Assembly (NCBI GenBank): GCA_030532425.1
Contig: JAUNLD010000002.1
Span: 34,628-92,864 of the forward strand
DNA length: 58,237 bases
Reading direction: 5' to 3'
From: Lautropia sp.
GTDB taxonomy: Bacteria; Pseudomonadota; Gammaproteobacteria; Burkholderiales; Burkholderiaceae_E
The notes beneath the pieces are model-generated. The model saw only the letters and a list, made by a program, of their open reading frames with translations, ran no database searches and was not told where the DNA came from. The translations under genes were made by a program, and so were the position numbers. Numbering within the stretch: the stretch's first letter is position 1; every line of letters starts with the position of its first letter. Of the stretch, positions 1 to 8,581 are shown one piece after another.

Positions 1-330
1 AGGCAGAAGCCGCGGAAGTGAAGGTGCCGGCCCGTCGTGGCCGCAAGCCCAAGGCCGAAACGGTTGCCGCTGCGGCTGCCAAGGCGCCCGCCACCCGCGG
101 TCGAAAGAAGGCCGAGGCGGTGGCAGTGAAGGCCCCCGCCACCCGTGGCCGCAAGAAGGCAGAAGCCGCGGAAGTGAAGGTGCCGGCCCGTCGTGGCCGC
201 AAGCCCAAGGCTGAAACGGTTGCCGCTGTTGCTGCCAAGGCCCCTGCTACCCGAGGTCGAAAGAAGGCCGAGGCGGTGGCAGTGAAGGCACCGGCCACCC
301 GTGGCCGCAAGAAGGCTGCTGCGGCATCGG
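1..330 (+). repeat. 156-bp coding tandem repeat
   Basis: The sequence beginning aggcagaagccgcggaag at base 1 recurs at base 157, and tcgaaagaaggccgaggcgg at 101 recurs at 257, so the period is exactly 156 bp. A few substitutions separate the copies. Within each unit there are shorter 48-60-bp sub-repeats encoding the K-A-P-A-T-R-G-R-K-K motif. The array starts before the window. Confidence 0.85.
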
Positions 331-380
331 CTGCACCGGCCCAGGCGGCCTGGCCTTTCCCGGTGGGCAAGCGCCCCTGA
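1..380 (+). CDS. Histone H1-like repetitive Lys/Ala/Arg-rich protein, C-terminal part
   Basis: The reading frame is open from base 3 and runs to a TGA at 378-380; the true start is upstream of the window. The visible 125 residues are nearly all Lys, Arg, Ala, Val, Pro and Thr, made of blocks of the type KAPATRGRKKAEAV and KVPARRGRKPKAETV, ending in a non-repeated tail (AWPFPVGKRP). This composition matches bacterial H1-like or AlgP-like DNA-binding proteins, such as Bordetella BpH1, which are thought to bind DNA non-specifically through basic tails. The DNA is a tandem repeat with a 156-bp (52-codon) period. The GTG at 18 is an internal valine codon, not a start. The N-terminal part, which could hold another domain, is not visible, so the exact role stays open. 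Confidence 0.75.
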   Translation, partial: AEAAEVKVPARRGRKPKAETVAAAAAKAPATRGRKKAEAVAVKAPATRGRKKAEAAEVKVPARRGRKPKAETVAAVAAKAPATRGRKKAEAVAVKAPATRGRKKAAAASAAPAQAAWPFPVGKRP

Positions 381-419
381 GCGCCGCCGCAGGAGGCTGT
401 CTGTAGGCCTCCGGCATGG

Positions 420-455
420 CCCGTCCTGCACCATGTTGCGGACGGGCTTTCTTTT
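420..455 (+). terminator. Rho-independent terminator after the H1-like gene
   Basis: CCCGTCC (420-426) pairs with GGACGGG (440-446) and GCA/TGC extends the stem into the loop; a T-rich tract (ctttctttt) follows at 447-455. It sits 40 bp after the stop codon of the histone-like gene. Confidence 0.85.
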
Positions 456-610
456 GGTGCATGCCGTAGCGGAGTATGGGCTGGTGGGCGATGTACCGGA
501 CAGGGCCGCCGTCATGATGTTTATGGCCATTCCCGGCCATCCGGGGGCCTGGCCCGGTATGATGCAGCCAGCATACCGTCTTTCCTGTCCGCTTTTTACG
601 GGGAATCCTG

Positions 611-1180
611 ATGCAGATTTTGTGGATGCTGGTTGAAACGCTGGCTTCGTTGATGGCCAGTGTCTGCCTGTTGCGTGCTTATGCCTGGTCGATGCGCATT
701 CCAGGTCATGGCAACCCGTTGGTGCATTTCAGTCAGGTGCTCAGCCGCTGGCTGGTGACGCCGGTCAGCAGGCTCATCAAGCCGACGTCGCGCGTCGACT
801 GGCCCAGTCTGGTGTCGGCACTGTTGCTGGGGCTGCTGACGGCCTGGGTGTTCTCGGCGCTCAGCCGCTTTGGATTTGGGGTGGCGCTGACGCCGGTGCT
901 GGCCGTGTTGTGGGTGCTGCGCTGGGGGCTGTATCTGGCGATGATGCTCATCATCGCTTCGGCCATCCTGTCGCTGGTCAATCCGCAGGCGCCACTGGCC
1001 TGGCCACTTCAGCAGTTGACGGCGCCGCTGCTGGCGCCATTTCGTCGCATCGTGCCGCTGGTGGGCAATTTCGATCTGTCTCCGCTGGTGGCGATCATCC
1101 TGATCCAGATCCTGTTGGTGATCTTTGATCCCACCCTGGTGCTGAGTGCGCTGGGCAGCATGCTGGCAGGCGGTTACTGA
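611..1180 (+). CDS. YggT family integral membrane protein
   Basis: A 189-residue, very hydrophobic protein with two related halves. Each half has a hydrophobic helix pair and a segment of the type P(L)..LL.P.RR(I)..(V): see TPVSRLIKPTSRVDW around residues 52-65 and APLLAPFRRIVPLVGNFDLSP around 138-158. This duplicated arrangement is typical of the YggT family, small inner-membrane proteins of uncertain biochemical role that have been linked to osmotic tolerance and cell-division or membrane organisation. The ATG at 611 is preceded by a weak Shine-Dalgarno (GGGGA at 600-604). The gene faces the marR-like gene convergently, with hairpin-forming DNA between them. Family assignment is solid; function is not known. 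Confidence 0.85.
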   Translation: MQILWMLVETLASLMASVCLLRAYAWSMRIPGHGNPLVHFSQVLSRWLVTPVSRLIKPTSRVDWPSLVSALLLGLLTAWVFSALSRFGFGVALTPVLAVLWVLRWGLYLAMMLIIASAILSLVNPQAPLAWPLQQLTAPLLAPFRRIVPLVGNFDLSPLVAIILIQILLVIFDPTLVLSALGSMLAGGY

Positions 1181-1204
1181 TACTGATTGATACGGGGTCC
1201 GAAC

Positions 1205-1287
1205 ATCGGGCCGCTCAGGCCAGGCCCGATGGCCGCTGCCCATCGCCGGCGCATGTGACGTGCCCAACGCCCCTTCTGAAAGGGGCG
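1205..1287. terminator. Hairpins between convergent genes
   Basis: Two perfect 8-bp hairpins lie between the convergent yggT-like and marR-like genes: ATCGGGCC/GGCCCGAT at 1205-1230, and CGCCCCTT-ctga-AAGGGGCG at 1268-1287. Neither has a T-run on either strand, so they may end transcription weakly from both sides or merely block convergent read-through. Confidence 0.4.
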
Positions 1288-1300
1288 GGCGCCCATATGC

Positions 1301-1813
1301 TCATTGGTCGTCGTCGGGCGTTTCCAGCACGGCCAGCAGCTGTTTCAGTGCATCGTTGATCTGTTTCTGCCGGCTGGCCGGCAGCCCGGCCAGGAGCGCG
1401 TCGTTGTTGGCCATATGGGCCGTCAGGGCCTTGTCGATCAGCGTACGGCCCTTGGCCGTGAGCTTGACCAGGGTGCTGCGCCCGTCACCGGGGTTGGCCA
1501 GGCGGGTGATCCAGCCCTGTTCTTCCAGCTTGCCCAGCCGGGTGGTCATGGTGCCGGAGGTTACCAGCAGGTCGGAAAAAAGTTCGGTGGGTGACAAACA
1601 GTAGGGGCTGCCGGCACGGCGCAGTGCAGCCAGCACATCAAAAGCCCACGGGGCCAGGCCAAACTGCCGAAAAACCGGTTCGAGCTGGGGCTGCAACAAC
1701 TGATTGCAGCGCTTCAGGCGTTCAAGCAGGGCCAGGCGATCTGCGCCCAGCCGGGGCATTTCCTGTTGCCATTGTCCGATGATGACATCGACGGCGTCTT
1801 GCTTGCGTTTCAT
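1301..1813 (-). CDS. MarR family transcriptional regulator
   Basis: A 170-residue protein with the winged-helix MarR layout: helical dimerisation ends and a central DNA-binding part containing LSPTELFSDLLVTSGTMTTRLGKLEEQG (recognition helix) followed by the wing ANPGDGRSTLVKLTAKG. MarR proteins repress a nearby gene until a small aromatic or phenolic ligand binds. The best start is the ATG at 1813; an in-frame TTG at 1834 would add seven residues but neither has a good ribosome site. The gene stands alone: the kinase gene upstream runs the same way, 157 bp before. Its ligand and target cannot be told from the window. Confidence 0.85.
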   Translation of the reverse strand: MKRKQDAVDVIIGQWQQEMPRLGADRLALLERLKRCNQLLQPQLEPVFRQFGLAPWAFDVLAALRRAGSPYCLSPTELFSDLLVTSGTMTTRLGKLEEQGWITRLANPGDGRSTLVKLTAKGRTLIDKALTAHMANNDALLAGLPASRQKQINDALKQLLAVLETPDDDQ

Positions 1814-1970
1814 GTCGTTTTGTTCTGGAGTCAAGGGTCTGGCCGGTGTCCGATCCGTTCATCGGACAGGCCGTCCGGGCGCGCCTGTGCATGCCGCACA
1901 GGCACAACAGGCGCAGCCGGCGTTCAGCGCCTATTGTGCGCCTGTTGGCAGGCTTTTGCAGTGGGCTTTC

Positions 1971-2918
1971 TTACCAGGGGCGGCTACCAAAGGCACCGGC
2001 AAAGCGGTCGGCAATCTGCTCACGGCCGGGCTTGTGGTTCTGAGGGCCGGCCGATTCGATCTTGATGGCTCCCATCACGCTGCCCAGCTGGGCGGCCTTG
2101 GTCCAGCTCCAGCCGTTGGTCAGGCCGTGCAGCAGGCCGGCGCGGTATGAGTCGCCGCAGCCGGTCGGATCGACGGCCTGGCTGATGGGCAGCGAGGGAA
2201 TGGTTTCGCTCTGACCATCATGGTAAAGGCGCGAGCCATCGCCGCCCAGCGTCACGATCAGGGTGCCGGCAGCCTGGGCCACCTCGGCTTCGGTCCAGCC
2301 GGTTTTCTGCATCAGCAGGCCGAATTCGTAGTCGTTGACGGTGAGGGCGCTGGCTGCATGCACCAGGGTTTTCAGTTCGTCGCCGTTGAAGATCGGCAGG
2401 GCCTGACCCGGATCGAAGATGAAGGGGATCTTCTGCTCCGCAAACTGCTGGGCGTGGCCGGTCATGGCATCCTTGCCGTTGGGCGAGACGATGCCCCAGG
2501 CCACGTCGGCTGCCGGGAAGGCGTCGACACGGGCCTGGTGGGCCTCGTTCATCGCGCCGGGATGGAAGGCGGTGAACTGGTTGGCCGAGAGGTCGGTGGT
2601 GACGAAGGCCTGCGGCGTGTAGTAGTCGTCGAGCACTTTCACCTGGCTGACGTCGATGCCCTGCTGGCGCAGCACCTCGACGTACTCCCGGCCATCGGCC
2701 CCGACGGCGGCGAGAATGGCTGGCTGGCCCCCCAGCAGGGCAAGGTTGTAGGCGATGTTGGCGGCGCAGCCTCCCTGTTCGCGCTTGAGGCGCGGCGTCA
2801 GCAGCGAGATGTTGATCTGGTGGACACGCTCGGGCAGGATGTGATCCTTGAAGTGGCCATCGAAGACCATGATGGTGTCGAAGGCGACCGAGCCGCTGAT
2901 AAGGACGCGTCGGGTCAT
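1971..2918 (-). CDS. PfkB family carbohydrate/adenosine kinase
   Basis: A 315-residue ribokinase-fold enzyme that phosphorylates a sugar or nucleoside with ATP. It has the N-terminal GG signature (REQGGCAANIAYNLALLGG, residues about 46-64) and the C-terminal signature DPTGCGDSYRAG starting at residue 250, whose GCGD holds the catalytic base Asp256 and the anion hole. The N-terminal part (SGSVAFDTIMVFDGHF) and the NIAYNLALLG segment resemble the bacterial adenosine-kinase-like subgroup found in many proteobacteria and annotated as 'carbohydrate kinase family protein'. The start is secure: a strong ribosome site (GGAGGAAACAG) ends just before the ATG. The substrate cannot be fixed from sequence alone; adenosine or a ribose compound is likely. 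Confidence 0.85.
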   Translation of the reverse strand: MTRRVLISGSVAFDTIMVFDGHFKDHILPERVHQINISLLTPRLKREQGGCAANIAYNLALLGGQPAILAAVGADGREYVEVLRQQGIDVSQVKVLDDYYTPQAFVTTDLSANQFTAFHPGAMNEAHQARVDAFPAADVAWGIVSPNGKDAMTGHAQQFAEQKIPFIFDPGQALPIFNGDELKTLVHAASALTVNDYEFGLLMQKTGWTEAEVAQAAGTLIVTLGGDGSRLYHDGQSETIPSLPISQAVDPTGCGDSYRAGLLHGLTNGWSWTKAAQLGSVMGAIKIESAGPQNHKPGREQIADRFAGAFGSRPW

Positions 2919-3051
2919 GCTGTTTCCTCCTGGAAGCTGGGATGCCGCCCGTGGGGCGGATGAATGTCGTGGCGGGCCCGCGCCGAAGCCCTGCCTGCCC
3001 TCATCGGGGCAGGTTGCAGACAGGGATGGGATGGCTGCATGCTGCTGGGCG

Positions 3052-4374
3052 TCAGGGCTGCGGATAGAACAGGGCCACCGAGTAGCCGGCCAGGTTCAGG
3101 TCGTCGGTGTCCAGCAGCAGGTCGAGCGGAAACTCGGTGTTGGCGGCAATGCCCTGCTGTACCGGCTGGGTGGCGGGCAGATAGTGGTGGGGCAGCAGCA
3201 CCTTGCGCACCAGCACCGTGTTGGAAGGGCCGGTCAGCGTCAGTTCCATCGCCGGCCAGCGGGCCGGCAGGTGGCTGCGGTTGCGCAGGATGGCGGTGAG
3301 ACGGGTGCGGCCTGCCTGCGGGGTGCCGCGCAGCTCGAAGGATTCGATCGACAGCGTGGCCAGGCTCATCGGCGGCTGGATCTCCTGCCCGGTGAGGGTG
3401 CTGGCCAGGCTGGCCAGCGGCCGCAGGAAGGGCAGGCGGTAGGCGATTTCGGTACGGAAGACGGCCAGCAGCTGAATGACGGCGAGCACCGCCAGTCCGA
3501 TGGTGAGCCAGCGCCGCTGGGGCGGGGTGAACCAGGCGCCGATGCCGGCGCGGGCGGCCGCTGAGGGCGCCGGTGCGGCAGGGGGGCTGGAGGGGGTGTT
3601 GCCGTGTTCCAGTTCGGTGCGCGACTTGTGCTGGCGCCAGATCCGGTTGGCCTCGCTGACAACCTTGCCGGCGGCCACGGTGTCGGGGTCGATGTCGTTG
3701 CCGGGCTGGCCGGCAGGGGGCGCTGCACGCAGCGAATCGGGCAGGCGCACGTCGTCGGCACCGGTGCCGTCGTCGTGGTCGGCCATGAAGAAGACGGTGT
3801 TGAGATTGTCGTCTTCGGGGACTGGCGGCGGAGCCGGGCGCTCGTGAGCCGCCCTGTTGCGGCCACGGCGGCGGTTGCGTCCCTTGCCGGGGGCGGCGCT
3901 GGCTTCGGGGGGCGGGGCAGCGGTGGTGTCGTCGGCAGCCTCGTCCGTCAGCGGTGTACCCATGCCGCTGGAGGCACTGGCAGCGGGGGCCTCATCGGCG
4001 GAAGCAACTTTGGCCTCAAGGTAGCTGCTGAGCGGACCAGGTACGGAGGTGACGCCGGGCAGGGGCGGCGGCGGCACGGGGGCGGCTTCGTCGGCAGCCT
4101 CGGGGGAGGGGGCCGGCCCGGCGGGCTGAACGGGGGGGGGCGCTGCGGTGGCCGTGGCCTCGTGAGCGGCGGTGTCGTCAGCGTGTGTCGCGGTGCCGTC
4201 GGCCGGCTGGACCTTCTCGGTGTTTTCGTCCTTGTCGACGTAACGCAGGTGCTCGACGCCGGAGAAGACGTGCTGGCAGACCCCGCAGCGGACCAGGCCG
4301 CGGCGCAGCTTGAGCTGGTCGGGCACGACCTTGAAGCTGGTTTTACATTGCGGACAAGTGGTTGCGAGCGCCAT
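3052..4374 (-). CDS. Zinc-ribbon and DUF3426 domain membrane protein
   Basis: A 440-residue protein that starts with a MJ0042-type zinc ribbon (CPQC at residues 8-11, then CGVC about 20 residues on), continues with a long Pro/Ala/Glu-rich disordered middle (about 55-270), a single transmembrane helix (WLTIGLAVLAVIQLLAVF, near 287-304) and a C-terminal DUF3426 domain. The order zinc ribbon-linker-helix-DUF3426 is typical of beta-proteobacteria, where the gene commonly follows prmA as it does here. The topology suggests a cytoplasmic zinc ribbon and a periplasmic C-terminal domain. No function has been proven for the family. The gap of 209 bp to prmA may hold its own promoter. Confidence 0.85.
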   Translation of the reverse strand: MALATTCPQCKTSFKVVPDQLKLRRGLVRCGVCQHVFSGVEHLRYVDKDENTEKVQPADGTATHADDTAAHEATATAAPPPVQPAGPAPSPEAADEAAPVPPPPLPGVTSVPGPLSSYLEAKVASADEAPAASASSGMGTPLTDEAADDTTAAPPPEASAAPGKGRNRRRGRNRAAHERPAPPPVPEDDNLNTVFFMADHDDGTGADDVRLPDSLRAAPPAGQPGNDIDPDTVAAGKVVSEANRIWRQHKSRTELEHGNTPSSPPAAPAPSAAARAGIGAWFTPPQRRWLTIGLAVLAVIQLLAVFRTEIAYRLPFLRPLASLASTLTGQEIQPPMSLATLSIESFELRGTPQAGRTRLTAILRNRSHLPARWPAMELTLTGPSNTVLVRKVLLPHHYLPATQPVQQGIAANTEFPLDLLLDTDDLNLAGYSVALFYPQP

Positions 4375-4583
4375 GTCGCTATCTTACCGTTGCAGGAGTG
4401 GGTCTGGGAAAGCCTCGGGCCGGCCAGTGTGTGGTCATGCGGGGTTTTCGCACAGGGAGGCTGGCAGGGGAGTTGGCCGCGAAGATCTCACAGACGACGG
4501 GCTGGTGCAAATGCGGGCCGCTGGCAGGCGGGCCGGGTGTTTCCTTTTTCGTCGCTTGGGGCCCGTGGGGCAGCCGGTGGCCT

Positions 4584-5516
4584 TCAGGCCGGGCGGTGTC
4601 CCGCCAGGCAGGCCCAGCCATCGCGGCAGCGCCAGGCGCTCAGGTGCAGCGCGGGGTCGTAGCAGGCCGATACCTCGTCGATCTGGCGCTCCAGCACGCC
4701 CGAGAGGACCAGACGCCCACCGGGGGCCACCAGTGACGACAGCAGGGGGGCCAGCAGCTTGAGCGGCGTTGAGAGGATGTTGGCCACGACCAGATCGGCC
4801 GGGGCGGGCTGCCCGGCTTCGCCGCTCAGGGCGGTGATGCTGACCCGGTTGATGCGGGCGTTGTCCTGGGTGGAGAGCACGGCCTGCGGGTCGATGTCGA
4901 TGCCGATGACCTCGCGGGCGCCCAGGCGGGCGGCCGCAATGGCGAGGATGCCGGAGCCGCAGCCGTAGTCGATGACGCGCAGGCCGGCCAGATCGTGTTC
5001 GTCCAGCCATTCGAGGCAGAGCCGGGTGGTGGGGTGGCTGCCGGTGCCAAAGGCCAGGCCCGGGTCGATGATGAGGGCTTCGCGGTCGCCGGCCTGGGCC
5101 TCGGCGGCATGCCAGCTGGGCAGGATCAGCAGGCGCCGGCCCACCGGGATCGGATCGAACTGTGATTGCGTCAGCCGGACCCAGTCCTGGTCGTCGATGC
5201 GCCGGCTGGCCAGCACTGGTGGAGCGGGCTGTTCCATCTGCGCAGCGGCAGCGGCCAGGATGGCGGGGGCGTCGTCATCGCGGTCGACCAGCAGCGCCAG
5301 CCGGGTGCGCTTCCAGCCGAAGGCCTGCGGCAGCATGCCGGCGCCGATCGTGCCGGCGGGCAGTGGCTCGCCAAACAGCGGCTGCTCGTCGGCCGAATCG
5401 GCGTCGGCGTCTTCGGCCTGCACCGACAGGGCGCCGGCTTCCAGGCAGGCATCGGCCCAGGCTTCGGCCTGGGCCTTGTCGACTTCGATGGACAGTTCGG
5501 TCCAGGACTGGCTCAT
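4584..5516 (-). CDS. prmA: Ribosomal protein L11 methyltransferase
   Basis: A 310-residue class I methyltransferase that methylates lysines and the N-terminus of ribosomal protein L11 using S-adenosylmethionine. The N-terminal substrate-recognition domain (SWTELSIEVDKAQAEAWADACLEAGALSV) matches PrmA, followed by DPGLAFGTGSHPTTRLCLEWL (about 155-175), the SAM-binding glycine loop DYGCGSGILAIAAARLGA and VANILSTPLKLLAP, the family's N-P-P-Y-like equivalent. Length is normal (about 293-310). It starts 16 bp after the accC stop, so it is very probably co-transcribed with accB-accC, the usual linkage in beta-proteobacteria. Confidence 0.95.
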   Translation of the reverse strand: MSQSWTELSIEVDKAQAEAWADACLEAGALSVQAEDADADSADEQPLFGEPLPAGTIGAGMLPQAFGWKRTRLALLVDRDDDAPAILAAAAAQMEQPAPPVLASRRIDDQDWVRLTQSQFDPIPVGRRLLILPSWHAAEAQAGDREALIIDPGLAFGTGSHPTTRLCLEWLDEHDLAGLRVIDYGCGSGILAIAAARLGAREVIGIDIDPQAVLSTQDNARINRVSITALSGEAGQPAPADLVVANILSTPLKLLAPLLSSLVAPGGRLVLSGVLERQIDEVSACYDPALHLSAWRCRDGWACLAGHRPA

Positions 5517-5532
5517 GGGGCGCTATCGTCGC

Positions 5533-6885
5533 TCAGGGTTTCTTGGCGGCTGCCAGACGCTTTTCCAGATAGTGGATCGAGGTGCCGCCTTCGATGAAGC
5601 GGGCGTCGTCCATCAGGTCGCGGTGCAGCGGGATGTTGGTGCTGATGCCCTCGACGACCATCTCGGACAGCGCGATGCGCATCCGGGCGATGGCCTGCTC
5701 GCGGCTGTCGCCATAGCAGATCACCTTGCCGATCATCGAATCGTAGAAGGGCGGCACGAAGTAGTTGCTGTAGACATGCGAGTCGACGCGGGTGCCGGGG
5801 CCGCCGGGCGGGTGCCAGTTGGTGATGCGGCCAGCCGAGGGCGTGAACTTGTAGGGGTCTTCGGCATTGATCCGGCATTCGATGGCGTGGCCACGGAAGT
5901 TGACCTGGTCCTGGGTGATCGAGAGTTTCTCGCCGGCCGCGATCAGGATCTGCTGCTGCACCAGGTCGATGCCGGTAATCATCTCGGTGACGGGGTGCTC
6001 GACCTGCAGGCGGGTGTTCATCTCGATGAAGAAGAATTCGCCGTTCTCGTAGAGGAACTCGAAGGTGCCGGCGCCCCGGTAGCCGATGGCCTTGCAGGCA
6101 TCGACGCAGCGCATGCCGATGGCGTGGATCATCTCGCGGGTGATGCCGGGGGCGGGGGCTTCCTCGATGATCTTCTGGTGGCGGCGCTGCATCGAGCAGT
6201 CGCGCTCGCCCAGATAGATGGCGTTGCCGTGTTCGTCGGCCAGCACCTGGATTTCGATGTGGCGCGGGTTTTCGAGGTAGCGCTCCATGTAGACCGCGCC
6301 GTTGTTGAAGGCGGCCTGGGCCTCGTTGCGGGTCATCGACACGGCATTGAGCAGCGTGGCCTTGTCGTGCACCACGCGCATGCCACGCCCGCCGCCGCCG
6401 CCGGCGGCCTTGATGATGACCGGATAGCCCACCTCGCGGGCAACGGCCAGAATCTCCTGTGCGTCGTCGGGCAGGGCGCCGTCCGAGCCGGGCACCACCG
6501 GCACGCCGGCACGTTTCATCGCGTCCTTGGCCGAAACCTTGTCACCCATCAGGCGGATGGAGTCGGGACGGGGGCCGATGAAGACGAAGCCACTCTTTTC
6601 CACACGCTCGGCAAAATCGGCGTTTTCGGAGAGAAAACCGTAGCCCGGGTGGATGGCGCCGGCGTCGGTGACTTCGGCCGCGCTGATGATGGAGGGGATG
6701 TGCAGGTAGCTGTCACGCGAGGGCGGGGGGCCGATGCAGACGGATTCGTCGGCCAGACGCACGTACTTGGCCTCGGTGTCGGCCTCGGAGTGGACGACGA
6801 CCGTGCGGATGCCCATTTCACGACAGGCCCGCTGGATGCGCAGGGCGATTTCGCCCCGGTTGGCGATGAGGATCTTCTCGAACAT
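5533..6885 (-). CDS. accC: Acetyl-CoA carboxylase, biotin carboxylase subunit
   Basis: A 450-residue ATP-grasp enzyme that carboxylates the biotin carried on AccB with bicarbonate and ATP, the first half-reaction of malonyl-CoA synthesis. The N-terminus [16 protein letters not shown] is the classic start; the glycine-rich ATP lid [11 protein letters not shown], the metal and catalytic segment [24 protein letters not shown] and the C-terminal [13 protein letters not shown] are all intact. Length equals that of E. coli AccC (449). It follows accB by 19 bp and precedes prmA by 16 bp, forming one operon read on the minus strand. Confidence 0.98.
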   Translation of the reverse strand: MFEKILIANRGEIALRIQRACREMGIRTVVVHSEADTEAKYVRLADESVCIGPPPSRDSYLHIPSIISAAEVTDAGAIHPGYGFLSENADFAERVEKSGFVFIGPRPDSIRLMGDKVSAKDAMKRAGVPVVPGSDGALPDDAQEILAVAREVGYPVIIKAAGGGGGRGMRVVHDKATLLNAVSMTRNEAQAAFNNGAVYMERYLENPRHIEIQVLADEHGNAIYLGERDCSMQRRHQKIIEEAPAPGITREMIHAIGMRCVDACKAIGYRGAGTFEFLYENGEFFFIEMNTRLQVEHPVTEMITGIDLVQQQILIAAGEKLSITQDQVNFRGHAIECRINAEDPYKFTPSAGRITNWHPPGGPGTRVDSHVYSNYFVPPFYDSMIGKVICYGDSREQAIARMRIALSEMVVEGISTNIPLHRDLMDDARFIEGGTSIHYLEKRLAAAKKP

Positions 6886-6904
6886 GATGAGGCCCGCCGC
6901 TGGC

Positions 6905-7372
6905 TTACTCGATGATGAACAGCGGCTGGCCGTATTCGATCGGCTGGCCGTTCTCGACCAGCACCTCGACCACGGTGCCGGAGAATTCGGATTCGATCTC
7001 GTTCATCAGCTTCATGGCCTCGATGATGCAGAGGGTGTCGCCGGCCTTGACGGTGCTGCCGACCGAGACGAAGGGATCGGCGCCGGGGCTGGGAGCACGG
7101 TAGAGCGTGCCGACCATCGGCGACTTGACCGTCTTGCCCCGGCTGGCGGGCACTGCTTCGGCGGCCGGGGCCGGTGCGGCGGCCTGTGGTGCGGCAGCGG
7201 CGGCCGCAGCCGGCTGGGCGGCGGCCTGCGCGGGCAGGTGCACGACCTGGGCCACGGGGGCCGGTGCCGCCTTGACGATGCGGACGCGGCCTTCGGCTTC
7301 GGTGATTTCGAGTTCGGAAATGCTGGACTCGGCAACGAGGTCAATCAGGGTTTTGAGTTTGCGCAAATCCAT
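6905..7372 (-). CDS. accB: Acetyl-CoA carboxylase, biotin carboxyl carrier protein
   Basis: A 155-residue carrier protein that swings biotin between AccC and the carboxyltransferase. It has the N-terminal helix [22 protein letters not shown], an Ala/Pro-rich flexible linker (about residues 35-78) and the C-terminal biotinyl domain with [11 protein letters not shown], where Lys121 is the lysine biotinylated by BirA. The protruding-thumb sequence typical of AccB ([15 protein letters not shown]) is present, which separates it from other biotinyl domains. It lies just upstream of accC and about 100 bp downstream of aroQ on the same strand, so an operon promoter could sit either before the upstream genes or in that 100-bp gap. 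Confidence 0.97.
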   Translation of the reverse strand: MDLRKLKTLIDLVAESSISELEITEAEGRVRIVKAAPAPVAQVVHLPAQAAAQPAAAAAAAPQAAAPAPAAEAVPASRGKTVKSPMVGTLYRAPSPGADPFVSVGSTVKAGDTLCIIEAMKLMNEIESEFSGTVVEVLVENGQPIEYGQPLFIIE

Positions 7373-7474
7373 GCTGGTGGTCCCCGGAAGAATGGTGTGG
7401 CCATCACGGCCCTTGTATGTCGGATGAAAACCCGGGGGCAGCCTGCAGGGGCTCGGCCGGGCGGTTGCTGTTGC

Positions 7475-7948
7475 CTAGGTGGTGTGGAGGCGTCCCAGCC
7501 TGGAAAGGGCGTAATGAAGGGCGGCCTCGTAGCCGTAGGCTCCCATGCCGGCAATGACTGCTTCGGCAAGGTCTGAGAAATGGGAATGGTGGCGGAAGGG
7601 CTCGCGCCGGTGGACATTCGAGAGGTGGATCTCGATGAAGGGCAGGGCAACACCTGCCAGGGCGTCGCGCATCGCCACGCTGGTGTGCGTGTAGGCGGCG
7701 GGATTGATGAGGATGAACGCGGTGCCATCGAGACGGGCCTGCTGGATGCGGTCGACCAGGGCCCCCTCGTGATTGCTCTGGAAGCTGGACAGCGGCGTGT
7801 CGTGCCTACGGGCGAGCATGGCCAGCCGGGCGTCGATGTCGGCCAGGGTGGTGCGACCGTAGATCTCGGGTTCGCGGGTGCCCAGCAGGTTGAGGTTGGG
7901 GCCGTGGATGACCAGCAGGCCAGGCAACTTATTGGCAGATGCGTTCAA
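7475..7948 (-). CDS. aroQ: Type II 3-dehydroquinate dehydratase
   Basis: A 157-residue enzyme that dehydrates 3-dehydroquinate to 3-dehydroshikimate in the shikimate pathway. All type II signatures are present in order: [17 protein letters not shown] (catalytic Tyr in the flexible lid), [31 protein letters not shown], and [17 protein letters not shown] (catalytic His). Family members are 140-160 residues and form dodecamers. It begins 12 bp after the stop of the thioredoxin-like gene. The window also carries aroE and an aroE-like gene, so three steps or near-steps of shikimate chemistry are encoded here but in separate transcription units. Confidence 0.97.
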   Translation of the reverse strand: MNASANKLPGLLVIHGPNLNLLGTREPEIYGRTTLADIDARLAMLARRHDTPLSSFQSNHEGALVDRIQQARLDGTAFILINPAAYTHTSVAMRDALAGVALPFIEIHLSNVHRREPFRHHSHFSDLAEAVIAGMGAYGYEAALHYALSRLGRLHTT

Positions 7949-7960
7949 GATATTGCACGC

Positions 7961-8581
7961 TCAATGCAGATCAGCAGATTTTAGCACTGAACGCAAGGTG
8001 TCGATGTTGACCTGGCCACTGTGTCGCCACTGAATGCGGCCTTGTGCATCCAGCACCACAGTAAATGGGAGGCCGTTGCTCTCGTTGCCCCACTGCTTGC
8101 TCAGGGAAAGTGCCTTGTAGCCGATGGGCAGCAGTGGAAAGCGGATGTCGGGATGCCGGTTCACGAAGCGTTCGACGTTGGCCGGTGCATCGGCCGCCAC
8201 ACCGACGAAATGCACCGCCTCGCCCAGTTCGCCCTGCAGGGCGGCCAGATCGGGCATTTCACGGATGCAGGGGGGGCACCAGGTTGCCCAGAAGTTGACC
8301 ACCACCGGCTTGCCCTTCAGCGCGGCCGTGTCAAAGGGCTGGCCATCGAGCCGGGGGGGCGCCAGCTGTTGCAGCGAAGGCAGTGGCTGGGCCGCCTCGC
8401 CGGCGGCTTGCCCGGCGTGGGCGACCGGGCTGCTGGCCAGCAGCAGGCCGGCCAGCAGCGGTGCCAGCAGGGCGGTGGGGCGCAGGCGCCTCGGGCTGCC
8501 TGCCGGGGCAGCCGTGTGCCGGGCGCTGAGAGGCTGGCCCGGGTGGGGCCAGGGAGCATGAGGCGGGGTCGGTTGGGGCAT
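7961..8581 (-). CDS. TlpA/ResA-type thiol-disulfide oxidoreductase
   Basis: A 206-residue exported thioredoxin-fold protein. An unusually long basic N-terminal region (about 35 residues) precedes a hydrophobic signal segment (LLAPLLAGLLLASSPVAHA), then a redoxin domain with the motif NFWATWCPPCIREMPDL; Cys102 and Cys105 form the redox pair. The cis-proline region is NGLPFTVVLD. Such proteins reduce disulfides in the periplasm, for example in cytochrome c maturation. The ATG at 8581 overlaps the preceding stop codon (TGATG), so the two genes are translationally coupled. A shorter start further in is possible given the long pre-signal segment; no internal Met is visible before the hydrophobic stretch. 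Confidence 0.88.
   Translation of the reverse strand: MPQPTPPHAPWPHPGQPLSARHTAAPAGSPRRLRPTALLAPLLAGLLLASSPVAHAGQAAGEAAQPLPSLQQLAPPRLDGQPFDTAALKGKPVVVNFWATWCPPCIREMPDLAALQGELGEAVHFVGVAADAPANVERFVNRHPDIRFPLLPIGYKALSLSKQWGNESNGLPFTVVLDAQGRIQWRHSGQVNIDTLRSVLKSADLH

Noticed and set aside
4972-6915. A 647-codon plus-strand open frame opposite prmA and accC
   Set aside because: accC and prmA are certain; the antisense frame shows His/Asp/Gly-rich shadow sequence.
7375-7474. A separate small gene between accB and aroQ
   Set aside because: Only 100 bp, no start with ribosome site and no coding pattern; treated as spacer.
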